Shown here piece by piece: positions 17,099-26,169 of a stretch of DNA of 64,000 bases; within the stretch, counting starts at the first letter, position 1, and each line of letters begins with the position of its first letter. The translations under genes and the position numbers were made by a program. The notes below the pieces were generated by a model, which made no database searches, had not been told where the DNA came from, and worked only from the letters and a program-made list of their open reading frames with translations. The stretch comes from Microvirga subterranea (lineage in GTDB: Bacteria > Pseudomonadota > Alphaproteobacteria > Rhizobiales > Beijerinckiaceae), in contig NZ_QQBB01000002.1 of NCBI RefSeq assembly GCF_003350535.1, positions 616,594 through 680,593 on the forward strand, read 5' to 3'.

Positions 17099-19390
17099 AT
17101 GAAACTCGATATCAATCCTAACGAACTGAAAAATGTGACGCCTCCCAATGGCCCTGCGATAAAGCGGTCCCGCGTTCGGGAGGGGCGGCCTTACCCCTTG
17201 GGAGCTACATGGGACGGACTAGGAGTCAATTTCGCGCTTTTCTCCGCACATGCAACGCGCGTTGAACTCTGCCTTTTCGACCAGAACGGCGAGCAGGAAG
17301 TCGAACGGATTGATCTTCCGGAGTATACGGATGAGGTCTGGCACGGTTATCTTCCGGATGCGAGGCCCGGAACGATCTATGGATATCGTGTCCACGGTCC
17401 TTATGCGCCCACCGAAGGGCATCGCTTCAATCCCAACAAGCTTCTGTTTGATCCTTACACGAAGCAGACTGTCGGACACCTGACCTGGAATCCGGCACTT
17501 TTCGGGTACCAGATGGAAACTGGAGATGACCTGACATTCGACGACCGGGACAGTGCGCCATTCATGCTGAAGAGCAGGGTCATCGACCCGGCATTCACAT
17601 GGGGAAGAGAGCGACCGCCACAACGATCGTGGGAAAAGACGATCTTCTATGAGACCCATGTGCGTGGGTTCACAATTCGCCACCCATCAGTGCCGGAACA
17701 CTTCCGTGGGACCTATGCGGGTCTCGCGAGCCGGGAGGTTCTCGACTATGTCACCTCACTGGGCATTACGGCAATCGAGCTTCTCCCGATCCACACCTTC
17801 ATCGATGATTCATATCTGACCGAGAAGGGATTGAAGAATTATTGGGGTTACAACACGCTCGGCTTCTTCGCGCCGGCTCGCCGCTATGCGGCCAACCCCG
17901 ACTTCGCTTTTGCCGAATTCAAAGAGATGGTGGCTCATCTCCATGAGGCGGGGCTCGAGCTGATCCTCGATGTCGTCTACAATCATACGCCCGAAGGCAA
18001 CGAACTTGGCCCGACGCTGTCGTTCAAAGGGATCGACAACGCATCCTATTACCGGCTCGCCCCAGACAGGCGGTATTACATCAATGACACGGGTACTGGT
18101 AATACCGTCAACTTGAGCCACTCGCGCGTTCTCCAGCTTGTGACAGACAGCCTGCGCTATTGGGTGCAGGAAATGCATGTCGATGGATTCCGGTTCGACC
18201 TTGCGACCATTCTCGCACGGGAGCCGCATGGATTCGACGAGGACGGCCGCTTCCTTGATGCCTGCCGGCAGGATCCGGTGCTCAGCCAAGTAAAGCTGAT
18301 CGCGGAGCCATGGGATTGCGGTCCAGGCGGCTATCAGGTCGGCCGCTTCTCGCCAGGGTGGGCGGAGTGGAACGATCGCTACCGGGATACAGTGCGTGCT
18401 TTCTGGAAAGGGGAAGAGGGGAAGTTGCCTGAGCTGGCATCGCGCCTAACAGCGTCGGCAGACCTCTTCAATAAGCGTGGTCGCAAGCCGTGGGCCTCAG
18501 TCAACTTTATCACAGCCCACGATGGTTTTACCCTCAACGACCTCGTTTCCTACAATGACAAGCATAACGAGGCGAACGGCGAAGAGAACCGCGACGGCCA
18601 TTCGCACAATCTATCGAGCAACTACGGTGTCGAAGGGCCGACTGAAGTTCCCGAGATCAGAGATGTGCGCTTCCGTCAGATGCGGAACATGCTTGCGACG
18701 CTTTTGCTTTCCCGTGGGACGCCGATGCTTGTGGCTGGAGATGAGTTTGCCCGGACGCAGCAGGGTAACAACAACGCCTATTGCCAAGACAATGAAATCT
18801 CTTGGATCGACTGGGAGGGAATCGATGATGAATGCAGAGCGCTCGCTGATTTCGTTCAAAAGTTGATCGCAATTCGTCAAGCGCTTCCGATGCTTCGCCG
18901 CGGTCGCTTTCTCACGGGTGAATACGATCAGGAACTGGGCGTGAAGGACGTGAACTGGCTGACACCGGCTGGGGACGAGATGGCCCAGGAGCATTGGGAT
19001 GATCCGAATGCCCGGTGCATGGGAGTCCTCCTTGATGGACGCGCACAGGAAACTGGAATCCGAAGGATAGGGTCGGATTCGACCCTGCTTCTGATCCTGA
19101 ACGCACACGACGACGTGGTTCAGTTTCACCTCCCGGAGGCCGTTGGTGGAAGCCAATGGGTGCGGTTGATCGATACGAACCGTGGGGAGAATGCCGAGGT
19201 TGCAAAGTTCGCATTTGGGCATGAATACACTGTTACGGCGCGATCTCTGCTCCTCTTCATTCTTGAGCCGACCCGAACGAAAGGCCAAGCCACCGATGCG
19301 GAGCGATCCTATCTCCACGTTCTGCAAGCGTTCGAGGATGCGTCCTCCGAACTTGTGCCCCTGCCGTCGGCCAGTCCACGGGATATGTGA
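17099..19390 (+). CDS. glgX: Glycogen debranching enzyme GlgX (first copy)
   Basis: GH13 isoamylase-type enzyme that hydrolyses alpha-1,6 branches of glycogen after phosphorylase trimming. From ATG 17099 it has 763 residues; the frame is open to 17027, which would add 24. An N-terminal CBM48 region (GATWDGLGVNFALFSAHATRVELCLFD) is followed by the catalytic barrel with nucleophile Asp in HVDGFRFDLATILAREPHG, acid/base Glu in LIAEPWDCGPGGYQVG and the third Asp in TAHDGFTLNDLVSYNDKHNEANGE. A hydrophilic tail of about 40 residues follows the domain. Genes glgP and glgA follow on the same strand with gaps of 202 and 156 bp. A second GlgX lies in the opposing operon. Confidence 0.95.
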   Translation: MKLDINPNELKNVTPPNGPAIKRSRVREGRPYPLGATWDGLGVNFALFSAHATRVELCLFDQNGEQEVERIDLPEYTDEVWHGYLPDARPGTIYGYRVHGPYAPTEGHRFNPNKLLFDPYTKQTVGHLTWNPALFGYQMETGDDLTFDDRDSAPFMLKSRVIDPAFTWGRERPPQRSWEKTIFYETHVRGFTIRHPSVPEHFRGTYAGLASREVLDYVTSLGITAIELLPIHTFIDDSYLTEKGLKNYWGYNTLGFFAPARRYAANPDFAFAEFKEMVAHLHEAGLELILDVVYNHTPEGNELGPTLSFKGIDNASYYRLAPDRRYYINDTGTGNTVNLSHSRVLQLVTDSLRYWVQEMHVDGFRFDLATILAREPHGFDEDGRFLDACRQDPVLSQVKLIAEPWDCGPGGYQVGRFSPGWAEWNDRYRDTVRAFWKGEEGKLPELASRLTASADLFNKRGRKPWASVNFITAHDGFTLNDLVSYNDKHNEANGEENRDGHSHNLSSNYGVEGPTEVPEIRDVRFRQMRNMLATLLLSRGTPMLVAGDEFARTQQGNNNAYCQDNEISWIDWEGIDDECRALADFVQKLIAIRQALPMLRRGRFLTGEYDQELGVKDVNWLTPAGDEMAQEHWDDPNARCMGVLLDGRAQETGIRRIGSDSTLLLILNAHDDVVQFHLPEAVGGSQWVRLIDTNRGENAEVAKFAFGHEYTVTARSLLLFILEPTRTKGQATDAERSYLHVLQAFEDASSELVPLPSASPRDM

Positions 19391-19592
19391 ATTCTCTTTT
19401 GATGTCCCGGTCAGTCCGGGTTCATGGAGCGCTGCTATATTGGGTCGATAGCGTCGCCCGATATGGCTACCAGCGGTAAGAAGACGCATGGTTTTTCCAT
19501 CCGGGTTGCGCAAGCAAGAAAGTAACAAATTCCTGTCAGGCTATGAACCGGCAGGGTGAGTTGTTCTGATTGTTTTGACTTGGGGGTTGGCC

Positions 19593-22115
19593 ATGTTCGA
19601 GTTTGAAAGGGGCACCGGCAGCAGATCTGAAGCTGGTCATCCTGAAGGTTCTGCGATTGTCACGCTTGCCAAGGCGGGCTACCCCTCCTTTCAGACGGTC
19701 GACGCTGCCACCTTTCGTAATCAAATTATGGCCAAGCTTGTCTATCAGGTTGGGCAGAGCCCGGAGACGGCAACCGATCACGACTGGTTCATGGCTACAG
19801 CCTACGCCGTAAAGGAAAGAGTGGTTGACGTTTGGAACCTTTCGACCAAGGAGAATGAGCCGAGCGGGGCAGGGCGCAAAAAGGTCTGCTACCTCTCGAT
19901 GGAGTTTCTGATCGGGCGCCTCCTGTCTGAAATAATCGGGAATTTGGGCCTGACGTCCACCGTCGAGGAAGCACTCGCAGGGCTCGGGATCAGCCTCGAT
20001 AGTCTCCGAACGTTCGAGACCGATGCCGCTCTCGGGAATGGCGGCCTTGGCCGCTTGGCAGCCTGTTTCATGGAAAGCATGGCGACGACGGACGTGCCGG
20101 CTGTGGGGTATGGCATCCGTTACGATTACGGGATTTTCAAGCAATCATTCCGCTCCGGCTGGCAGCAGGAGGCTCCAGATGACTGGATGGCCGGCGGCAA
20201 TCCTTGGGAATTCGAGCGCTCCCACTTAGTCTATCCGGTCCGGTTCGGAGGTTATGTTCAGACCCGCACCGACAGCGCCGGGCATGTCTATCACACGTGG
20301 TGTCCCGATGAGACCGTACTCGCCGTCGCGCATGACACACCTGTCGTCGGGTGGCGCGGTAAGCGCGTCAATACGTTGAGACTATGGGCCGCTCGCGCAG
20401 AGCAGCCTCTGCGACTCCAGCTGTTCAATGCCGGCGACCATGTCGGGGCCCAAACCGCCCGTGCTCGTGCAGAGGCAATCTCGAATGTTCTTTATCCAAG
20501 TGATGCATCCCCGGCCGGTCATGAACTGCGCCTGCGTCAGGAATACTTCTTCACCTCGGCGTCTCTGCAGGACCTTCTCCATGGCCATCTTCGGGAACAC
20601 GGGAGTCTCGCGTCACTTCCAGAGCATGCAGCAATCCAGCTCAACGACACCCATCCGGCACTCGCCGTTGCCGAGTTGATGCGACTGCTCGTCGACGAGC
20701 ATGGTTTTGATTGGGACGAGGCTTGGCGGATCACTACCGGGACGTTGAATTACACCAATCACACCCTAATGCCGGAGGCGCTTGAGACATGGCCTGTTGC
20801 GCTTCTCGAGCAGGTGCTGCCGCGGCACATGCAGATCATCTACCTGATCAATTGGCTGCACCTTGAGGGGCTTTCCAAAGCGGGACGCCTTGATCCTGGT
20901 CGACTAGCCTCGATCTCGTTGATCGATGAGAACAATGGGCGACATGTCCGTATGGGACATCTCGCCTTCATTGGGTCACGTAAAGTCAATGGTGTCTCCG
21001 CGCTTCATACGGATCTCCTGAAGAAAACTGTATTCCGCGACCTTCATGAGATCTTTCCGGATCGGATCGTCAACAAGACGAATGGTATTACCGTTCGTCG
21101 TTGGTTCCACGAGGCTAATCCTGGCTTGAAAAGGTTGGTGGTCTCCACCTTGGGCGAGCGAGTATTGGACGATATCGACATGCTCGTTGAACTTGAGACG
21201 CTGGCGGATGATCCATCCTTCCAGCGCAAGTTTGCGGCTGTCCGCTTGCAGAACAAGTTGAATTTGGCAGACATTATCCGGAGGCGCCTTGATGTAACGG
21301 TCGACCCGACCGCCCTTTTCGACATTCAGGTCAAGCGGATTCATGAATACAAGCGCCAACTCCTGAATGTCCTCGAAACGATTGCTCTTTACCAAGCAAT
21401 CAAGGCCAACCCAAACCGCAACTGGGTGCCTCGCGTGAAAGTTTTCGCCGGAAAGGCGGCGCCGAGTTATGTGAAGGCAAAGCTCATCATCAAGCTCGCG
21501 AACGACGTGGCGCGGATGGTCAACTCGGATCCGGTCATTGGCGATCGGTTGAAGGTAGCCTTCCTGCCGAACTATAACGTGAGCCTTGCAGAGGCGATCA
21601 TCCCAGCTGCAGATCTTTCGGAGCAGATCTCGACTGCGGGAATGGAGGCATCCGGCACGGGCAACATGAAATTTGCCCTCAACGGTGCGCTCACCATCGG
21701 TACGCTTGATGGAGCAAATGTCGAGATCAGTGAGCACATTGGCCGAGAGAACATGTTTATTTTCGGCCTGACGACCGAGCAGGTGGAGGAGCGCCGCCGT
21801 TCGGGAGGAGACGCCAGAGATGCCTTGAGCACGTCCTCGAGGCTGAAAGGCGTCTTGGCTGCACTGTCCGAGGGCATGATCTCGCCGGATGATTGCGACC
21901 GCTACCGTGGTTTGATCGAAGCCTTGGTCAGCCACGATCCTTACATGATCATCGACGACTTCGGGGCTTACTGGACCGCCCAGCGTTCGGTTGACGAGCT
22001 ATGGCTCAATCAATCGGAGTGGTGGCGCAGGAGCATTCTTAGCACTGCGCGGATGAGTTGGTTTTCGTCTGATAGAACGATTCGTGATTATGTTCAGGAG
22101 ATCTGGCACGCCTAG
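19593..22115 (+). CDS. glgP: Glycogen/maltodextrin phosphorylase
   Basis: GT35 enzyme that uses phosphate to release glucose-1-phosphate from the non-reducing ends of alpha-1,4-glucan. The 840-residue length fits. Hallmarks: MEFLIGRLLSEIIGNLG near the N-terminus, the ALGNGGLGRLAACFMESMAT segment, FNAGDHVGA, QLNDTHPALAVAELMRLL, IHEYKRQLLNVL and the PLP-binding lysine in EASGTGNMKFALNGALTIGTLDGANVEI. The ATG at 19593 is preceded only by TTGGGGGTTGG, a weak ribosome-binding site; an in-frame TTG lies at 19575. It lies between glgX and glgA, supplying glucose-1-phosphate while GlgX removes the limit-dextrin branches. Confidence 0.96.
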   Translation: MFEFERGTGSRSEAGHPEGSAIVTLAKAGYPSFQTVDAATFRNQIMAKLVYQVGQSPETATDHDWFMATAYAVKERVVDVWNLSTKENEPSGAGRKKVCYLSMEFLIGRLLSEIIGNLGLTSTVEEALAGLGISLDSLRTFETDAALGNGGLGRLAACFMESMATTDVPAVGYGIRYDYGIFKQSFRSGWQQEAPDDWMAGGNPWEFERSHLVYPVRFGGYVQTRTDSAGHVYHTWCPDETVLAVAHDTPVVGWRGKRVNTLRLWAARAEQPLRLQLFNAGDHVGAQTARARAEAISNVLYPSDASPAGHELRLRQEYFFTSASLQDLLHGHLREHGSLASLPEHAAIQLNDTHPALAVAELMRLLVDEHGFDWDEAWRITTGTLNYTNHTLMPEALETWPVALLEQVLPRHMQIIYLINWLHLEGLSKAGRLDPGRLASISLIDENNGRHVRMGHLAFIGSRKVNGVSALHTDLLKKTVFRDLHEIFPDRIVNKTNGITVRRWFHEANPGLKRLVVSTLGERVLDDIDMLVELETLADDPSFQRKFAAVRLQNKLNLADIIRRRLDVTVDPTALFDIQVKRIHEYKRQLLNVLETIALYQAIKANPNRNWVPRVKVFAGKAAPSYVKAKLIIKLANDVARMVNSDPVIGDRLKVAFLPNYNVSLAEAIIPAADLSEQISTAGMEASGTGNMKFALNGALTIGTLDGANVEISEHIGRENMFIFGLTTEQVEERRRSGGDARDALSTSSRLKGVLAALSEGMISPDDCDRYRGLIEALVSHDPYMIIDDFGAYWTAQRSVDELWLNQSEWWRRSILSTARMSWFSSDRTIRDYVQEIWHA

Positions 22116-22181
22116 TTGAAGCCCATCAGGGCGAGTGAATCGGATGCGTCATTCTGGCTCACTCGTCATATGAAAAGATCG

Positions 22182-22206
22182 GGAACTTTTCGTCGAATTG
22201 ATCGTT
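22182..22206 (+). promoter_or_regulatory. EcfG-type general stress promoter of glgA
   Basis: GGAAC (22182-22186), 17 nt, GTT (22204-22206); counted the other way GGAAC-N16-CGTT, a perfect fit to the EcfG consensus. It lies 66 nt before the glgA start codon in a 156-bp gap, separating glgA from glgP transcriptionally. Confidence 0.7.
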
Positions 22207-22271
22207 GAGGGCACGCCTTCCCTTAGAGCGCGATAGGCCAGGCGGGTACGCGCTCGGATCACACACGGCAT

Positions 22272-23813
22272 ATGCTCACGGTTGCTGACGAGACGACTGA
22301 ACGGCTTAACCCGAACAATAGCGAGCGGACCCTAACTGCTCCTAAATCATATATTCCCCGTCCCGGAGGTCTGGGACGGCATCAATCGATCCTCTACGTT
22401 ACGTCGGAAATAGCGGACTTCATCAAGGCTGGTGGTCTTGGCGAGGTCTCGGCTGCGCTCCCCAGGGCGTTGAGGCAGCTTTACGATGTCCGGGTGCTCA
22501 TACCGGGATACCGTCAGGTGCTGGCGAGTGCCAAATCGGTGGAACTTGTCGGGCGCCTCCCTGGAACCTGCGGCATTCCTGATTGCGATCTCGGCCGAAT
22601 GGAGACGAAGGATGGGCTCACCATCTATATCCTCCTCAGTCCGGAACTATATGATCGCGACGGAACTCCGTACGGCGACGCAAACGGCGTTGATTGGAAC
22701 GATAATGATGTTCGGTTTGCGCGTTTAGGTCTCGCCGCAGCCGACATTGCCTGTGGAGTGGGAGATCCCTTCTGGCAACCGGACCTTTTGCACCTGAACG
22801 ATTGGCCCTCGAGCCTCGCTCCGGCTTACCTCACCTGGCGTGAGCGGCGGGTGCCCAGTATTCTAACCATTCACAACTTGGCCTATCAGGGTCTCTTCGA
22901 ACGGGAGCGATTTCCGCATCTTGGAATCCCTGACAACGCCTTTCAAATGAACGGTGTCGAGTTCTACGGCAAACTCTCCTTCCTGAAGGCGGGTATATTC
23001 TACGCATCTCATATCACAACCGTGAGTTCGACTTATGCGGAGGAGATCACCACCCCTCAGTTCGGTTGTGGGCTTGAAGGACTTCTGAAAACCCGTGCAG
23101 AGGAGGGACGGCTCGACGGCATCCTCAATGGAATCGATGACAGCTGGGATCCAAGCACCGATCCTTATCTCGCCAGTCCTTTCGCTCCCGACGATTGGAC
23201 GGGCAAGCACATGAACGCGGATGACGTACGCAAGACCTTCGGCCTTGCCGTATCGCGGGGGCCACTCTTTGCCGTCATTTCCCGCCTCGTGCATCAGAAG
23301 GGCGTCGACCTTGCGATTGCGGCATCGGAGGAAATCGTAGCAGAGGGTGGACAAATCGTCGTAACCGGCCGGGGCGAGGCGAGGTTCGAGAAGGCGATGC
23401 AGGCACTTGCGGCGCGCCATCCTGGATCCGTTGGAGTGCGTATCGGGTTCAATGAAGCCGAGGCGCGCCGGATGTACGCGGGGAGCGACTTTCTTCTCAT
23501 GCCATCGCGGTTTGAACCTTGCGGCTTGAGCCAGATGTATGCCCAACGCTTTGGCTCGCTGCCAATCGCGCATCGAACGGGTGGACTGGCAGACACAATT
23601 GAGGATGGGGTGACGGGCTTCCTGTTCCGAGAGATGTCCCTGAGTGGATTTGTCGGCGCCATCAAGCGGGGGCTTGATGCATTTCGCTCCCATGGGCAAC
23701 TGACCGCTATGCGGAGGGCCGCCATGGGACGTCCTCATGGATGGAGCCAAGCGGCGCAGAAGTACCGAGCCGTCTACAATCAGGTCGTCCAGGCACCTGC
23801 GGCGTTACCTTGA
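22272..23813 (+). CDS. glgA: Glycogen synthase (ADP-glucose type)
   Basis: GT5 glucosyltransferase that extends alpha-1,4-glucan from ADP-glucose. In the 513-residue protein the synthase motif is at residues 39-57 (LYVTSEIADFIKAGGLGEV, with the KxGGL lysine). Also present are LLHLNDWPSSLAPAYL, ILTIHNLAYQGLF, LEGLLKTRAEEGRLDGILNGID, and the C-terminal E-x7-E region MPSRFEPCGLSQMYAQRFGSLPIAHRTGGLADTI. About 35 hydrophilic residues precede the usual start (compare MKILFVASE), so a later initiation is possible, although no internal ATG fits. An EcfG-type promoter lies upstream and a stem-loop terminator downstream. No ADP-glucose pyrophosphorylase gene is present in the window. Confidence 0.95.
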   Translation: MLTVADETTERLNPNNSERTLTAPKSYIPRPGGLGRHQSILYVTSEIADFIKAGGLGEVSAALPRALRQLYDVRVLIPGYRQVLASAKSVELVGRLPGTCGIPDCDLGRMETKDGLTIYILLSPELYDRDGTPYGDANGVDWNDNDVRFARLGLAAADIACGVGDPFWQPDLLHLNDWPSSLAPAYLTWRERRVPSILTIHNLAYQGLFERERFPHLGIPDNAFQMNGVEFYGKLSFLKAGIFYASHITTVSSTYAEEITTPQFGCGLEGLLKTRAEEGRLDGILNGIDDSWDPSTDPYLASPFAPDDWTGKHMNADDVRKTFGLAVSRGPLFAVISRLVHQKGVDLAIAASEEIVAEGGQIVVTGRGEARFEKAMQALAARHPGSVGVRIGFNEAEARRMYAGSDFLLMPSRFEPCGLSQMYAQRFGSLPIAHRTGGLADTIEDGVTGFLFREMSLSGFVGAIKRGLDAFRSHGQLTAMRRAAMGRPHGWSQAAQKYRAVYNQVVQAPAALP

Positions 23814-23841
23814 GTCCTGGCATAGGACTTGATCAGCTTGA

Positions 23842-23879
23842 GTCCGGCGGATGAGGTCCTCCGCCGGACATTCATTTCT
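23842..23879. terminator. Stem-loop terminator between glgA and glgB
   Basis: A 10-bp perfect stem GTCCGGCGGA/TCCGCCGGAC with an 8-nt loop lies between the convergent glgA and glgB stop codons and is followed on the plus strand by ATTCATTTCT. The tail is a weak T-run, so it fits glgA better than glgB. Confidence 0.65.
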
Positions 23880-23895
23880 ACTCCAGAGGAACTGT

Positions 23896-26169
23896 TTATC
23901 CATTCTGGCTTGGGGATCGCGCAAGCATGATCGTTCCCAAAGGCGGCAGCGTCAGGCTGAGTGAGCACGGGTGACCGTGGCTTTCTGTCTCTTCGGCTGC
24001 GACGCCGCCGAGATTTCCGACATTGCTCCCGCCGTAACCTTCGGCATCTGTATTCATGATTTCTTGGTAGAAGCCGGGGAGGGGCACCCCGATGCGATAG
24101 CCGCTGCGCGGCACCGGGGTAAAATTGGAGATGACGACAACGATACTGTCATCGCTCTCGCCGCGCCTTGCCCAAGCAATGACGCTGTTCTCAGCATCAT
24201 CCGAGATTAGCCATTGGAAGCCGGATGCTTCCGTATCTCTCTCATGAAGGGCAGGGTGATCACGATAGACCCGGTTGAGGTCGCGGATCAGGGAATGCAC
24301 CCCACGATGATAGGGGTCATCGAGCAGGTGCCAATCCAAGCCCGTATCGTGATTCCACTCTCGCTCCTGGGCGATCTCACCACCCATGAAAAGCAGCTTC
24401 TTGCCCGGATGCCCCCACATGAAGCCGTAATATGCGCGCAAGTTCGCAAAGCGCTGCCAGCGGTCGCCCGGCATCTTTCCAAGCATAGATCCCTTGCCAT
24501 GCACAACCTCGTCATGACTGAGCGGGAGAATGAAGTTCTCCGTGAACGCATACAACAATCCGAAGGTAAGATCGTGGTGATGATAGCGACGATGGACGGG
24601 ATCCTTGCTGATGAACCGCAAGGTGTCATGCATCCAGCCCATGTTCCACTTGAAGCCGAAACCGAGGCCTCCGGTATATGTTGGGTGCGACACGCCGGGC
24701 CAAGCCGTGGATTCCTCAGCAATCGTCAGAGTTCCAGGAGAGGTGCTATAAACTGTTTCGTTCATGCGTCGGAGGAAGTCGATCGCCTCGAGGTTCTCGT
24801 TGCCTCCATATCGATTGGGCACCCACTCCCCCGGGCGGCGGGAATAATCGAGATAGAGCATGGAGGCGACCGCATCCACGCGTAGTCCGTCGAGGTGGTA
24901 ACGCTCGAGCCAGAAACGCGCATTAGCTACGAGGAAAGCAGATACTTCCTGGCGTCCGTAGTTGTAGATATAGGTGCCCCAATCCTGGTGATAGCCTTGG
25001 CGGGGGTCGGCGTGCTCGTAAAGATGAGTGCCATCGAAGTAGCCAAGCCCGTGCGGATCGTTCGGGAAATGGCCGGGCACCCAGTCGAGAATGAGGCCTA
25101 TTCCGGCTTCGTGCGCAGCGTCCACAAAGGCTGCAAAATCCTCGGGCGTGCCGAAGCGGCTCGTTGGGGCGAAGAGGGATACCGGCTGATAGCCCCATGA
25201 ACCATCAAAGGGATACTCGGTGATCGGGAGAAGCTCGATATGAGTGAATCCGAGATCCCTTACATAAGGGATCAGCCTCTCGGCCATTTCGCGATAGGTG
25301 AGATAGCGATTCCCTTCGCTCGACACCCGCGCCCAAGAACCGAGGTGGCACTCGTAGATCGACATGGGGGTTTTGCGCTGATCCTGAGCGGAACGCTCGG
25401 CAATCCAACCTTGATCATTCCAAGAGAAGTCTTTCGCCGCATGAAGCACCGAGGCCGTGGCGGGAGGCTGCTCGGTGGCGAACGCCATTGGATCTGCCCG
25501 CAGAGGAAGCGTATGCCCGTCGGGTCCCTTGATCTCGAACTTGTATCGTGTTCCGGCCTTGAGCCCAGGAATGAAAAGCTCCCAGACACCCATGCCGTGA
25601 CGAAGCCGCATGACATGGATACGTCCGTCCCAGGAGTTAAAGTCTCCAACGACGCTGATCAGACTTGCGGTCGGAGCCCAAACTGCAAAGAGGAAACCCT
25701 CAACCTCGCCAATGGTGGCCTGATGGGCGCCGAGGATACGGTAAGGCGCATCACTCCCGACATCGCGAATGCGGGAGAGATCCTGATCGCTGAGAATGGG
25801 GCCATATGAATAGGGATCGTAGCGAGTTTCGGAACCATGGAGGTTCTCAACGCGCAAACGATATCCCGGCCGCTGATCCGCCTTCACGACGCCAGCGAAG
25901 AAGCCTGCTTCCTGCCGGCGCTCCATAGTGGCAAGAACAGTATCGCGATCCCAGCCCAAGATCTCGACATTTCGTGCATCGGGGATGAAGGCCCGGATCT
26001 CCCAGACTCCAGTGGCAATCTGATGTGGACCAAGTACAGCGAAAGGGTTCCGATGCTGACCAATGACGACAGCATCTATGGCGTGCGTGTCGAGGCGGTT
26101 CGTCCTGGAGCGGTTCCTTGTGCTATCGGCGGCCATTCGGGCAGCGATCTCGACTTCGGTCGTCATCAT
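23896..26169 (-). CDS. glgB: 1,4-alpha-glucan branching enzyme
   Basis: GH13 enzyme that cuts alpha-1,4 chains and reattaches them by alpha-1,6 bonds. It has 757 residues, slightly longer than E. coli GlgB. An N-terminal CBM48-like region ([23 protein letters not shown], then a second at [24 protein letters not shown]) precedes the barrel with [18 protein letters not shown], nucleophile Asp in [19 protein letters not shown], Glu in [14 protein letters not shown], and [12 protein letters not shown]. The start ATG overlaps the treS/mak stop by 4 nt (ATGA, 26166-26169), so it is translationally coupled as the last gene of the seven-gene operon. In GlgE-pathway organisms GlgB shapes the glucan made from maltose-1-phosphate. 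Confidence 0.97.
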   Translation of the reverse strand: MMTTEVEIAARMAADSTRNRSRTNRLDTHAIDAVVIGQHRNPFAVLGPHQIATGVWEIRAFIPDARNVEILGWDRDTVLATMERRQEAGFFAGVVKADQRPGYRLRVENLHGSETRYDPYSYGPILSDQDLSRIRDVGSDAPYRILGAHQATIGEVEGFLFAVWAPTASLISVVGDFNSWDGRIHVMRLRHGMGVWELFIPGLKAGTRYKFEIKGPDGHTLPLRADPMAFATEQPPATASVLHAAKDFSWNDQGWIAERSAQDQRKTPMSIYECHLGSWARVSSEGNRYLTYREMAERLIPYVRDLGFTHIELLPITEYPFDGSWGYQPVSLFAPTSRFGTPEDFAAFVDAAHEAGIGLILDWVPGHFPNDPHGLGYFDGTHLYEHADPRQGYHQDWGTYIYNYGRQEVSAFLVANARFWLERYHLDGLRVDAVASMLYLDYSRRPGEWVPNRYGGNENLEAIDFLRRMNETVYSTSPGTLTIAEESTAWPGVSHPTYTGGLGFGFKWNMGWMHDTLRFISKDPVHRRYHHHDLTFGLLYAFTENFILPLSHDEVVHGKGSMLGKMPGDRWQRFANLRAYYGFMWGHPGKKLLFMGGEIAQEREWNHDTGLDWHLLDDPYHRGVHSLIRDLNRVYRDHPALHERDTEASGFQWLISDDAENSVIAWARRGESDDSIVVVISNFTPVPRSGYRIGVPLPGFYQEIMNTDAEGYGGSNVGNLGGVAAEETESHGHPCSLSLTLPPLGTIMLARSPSQNG

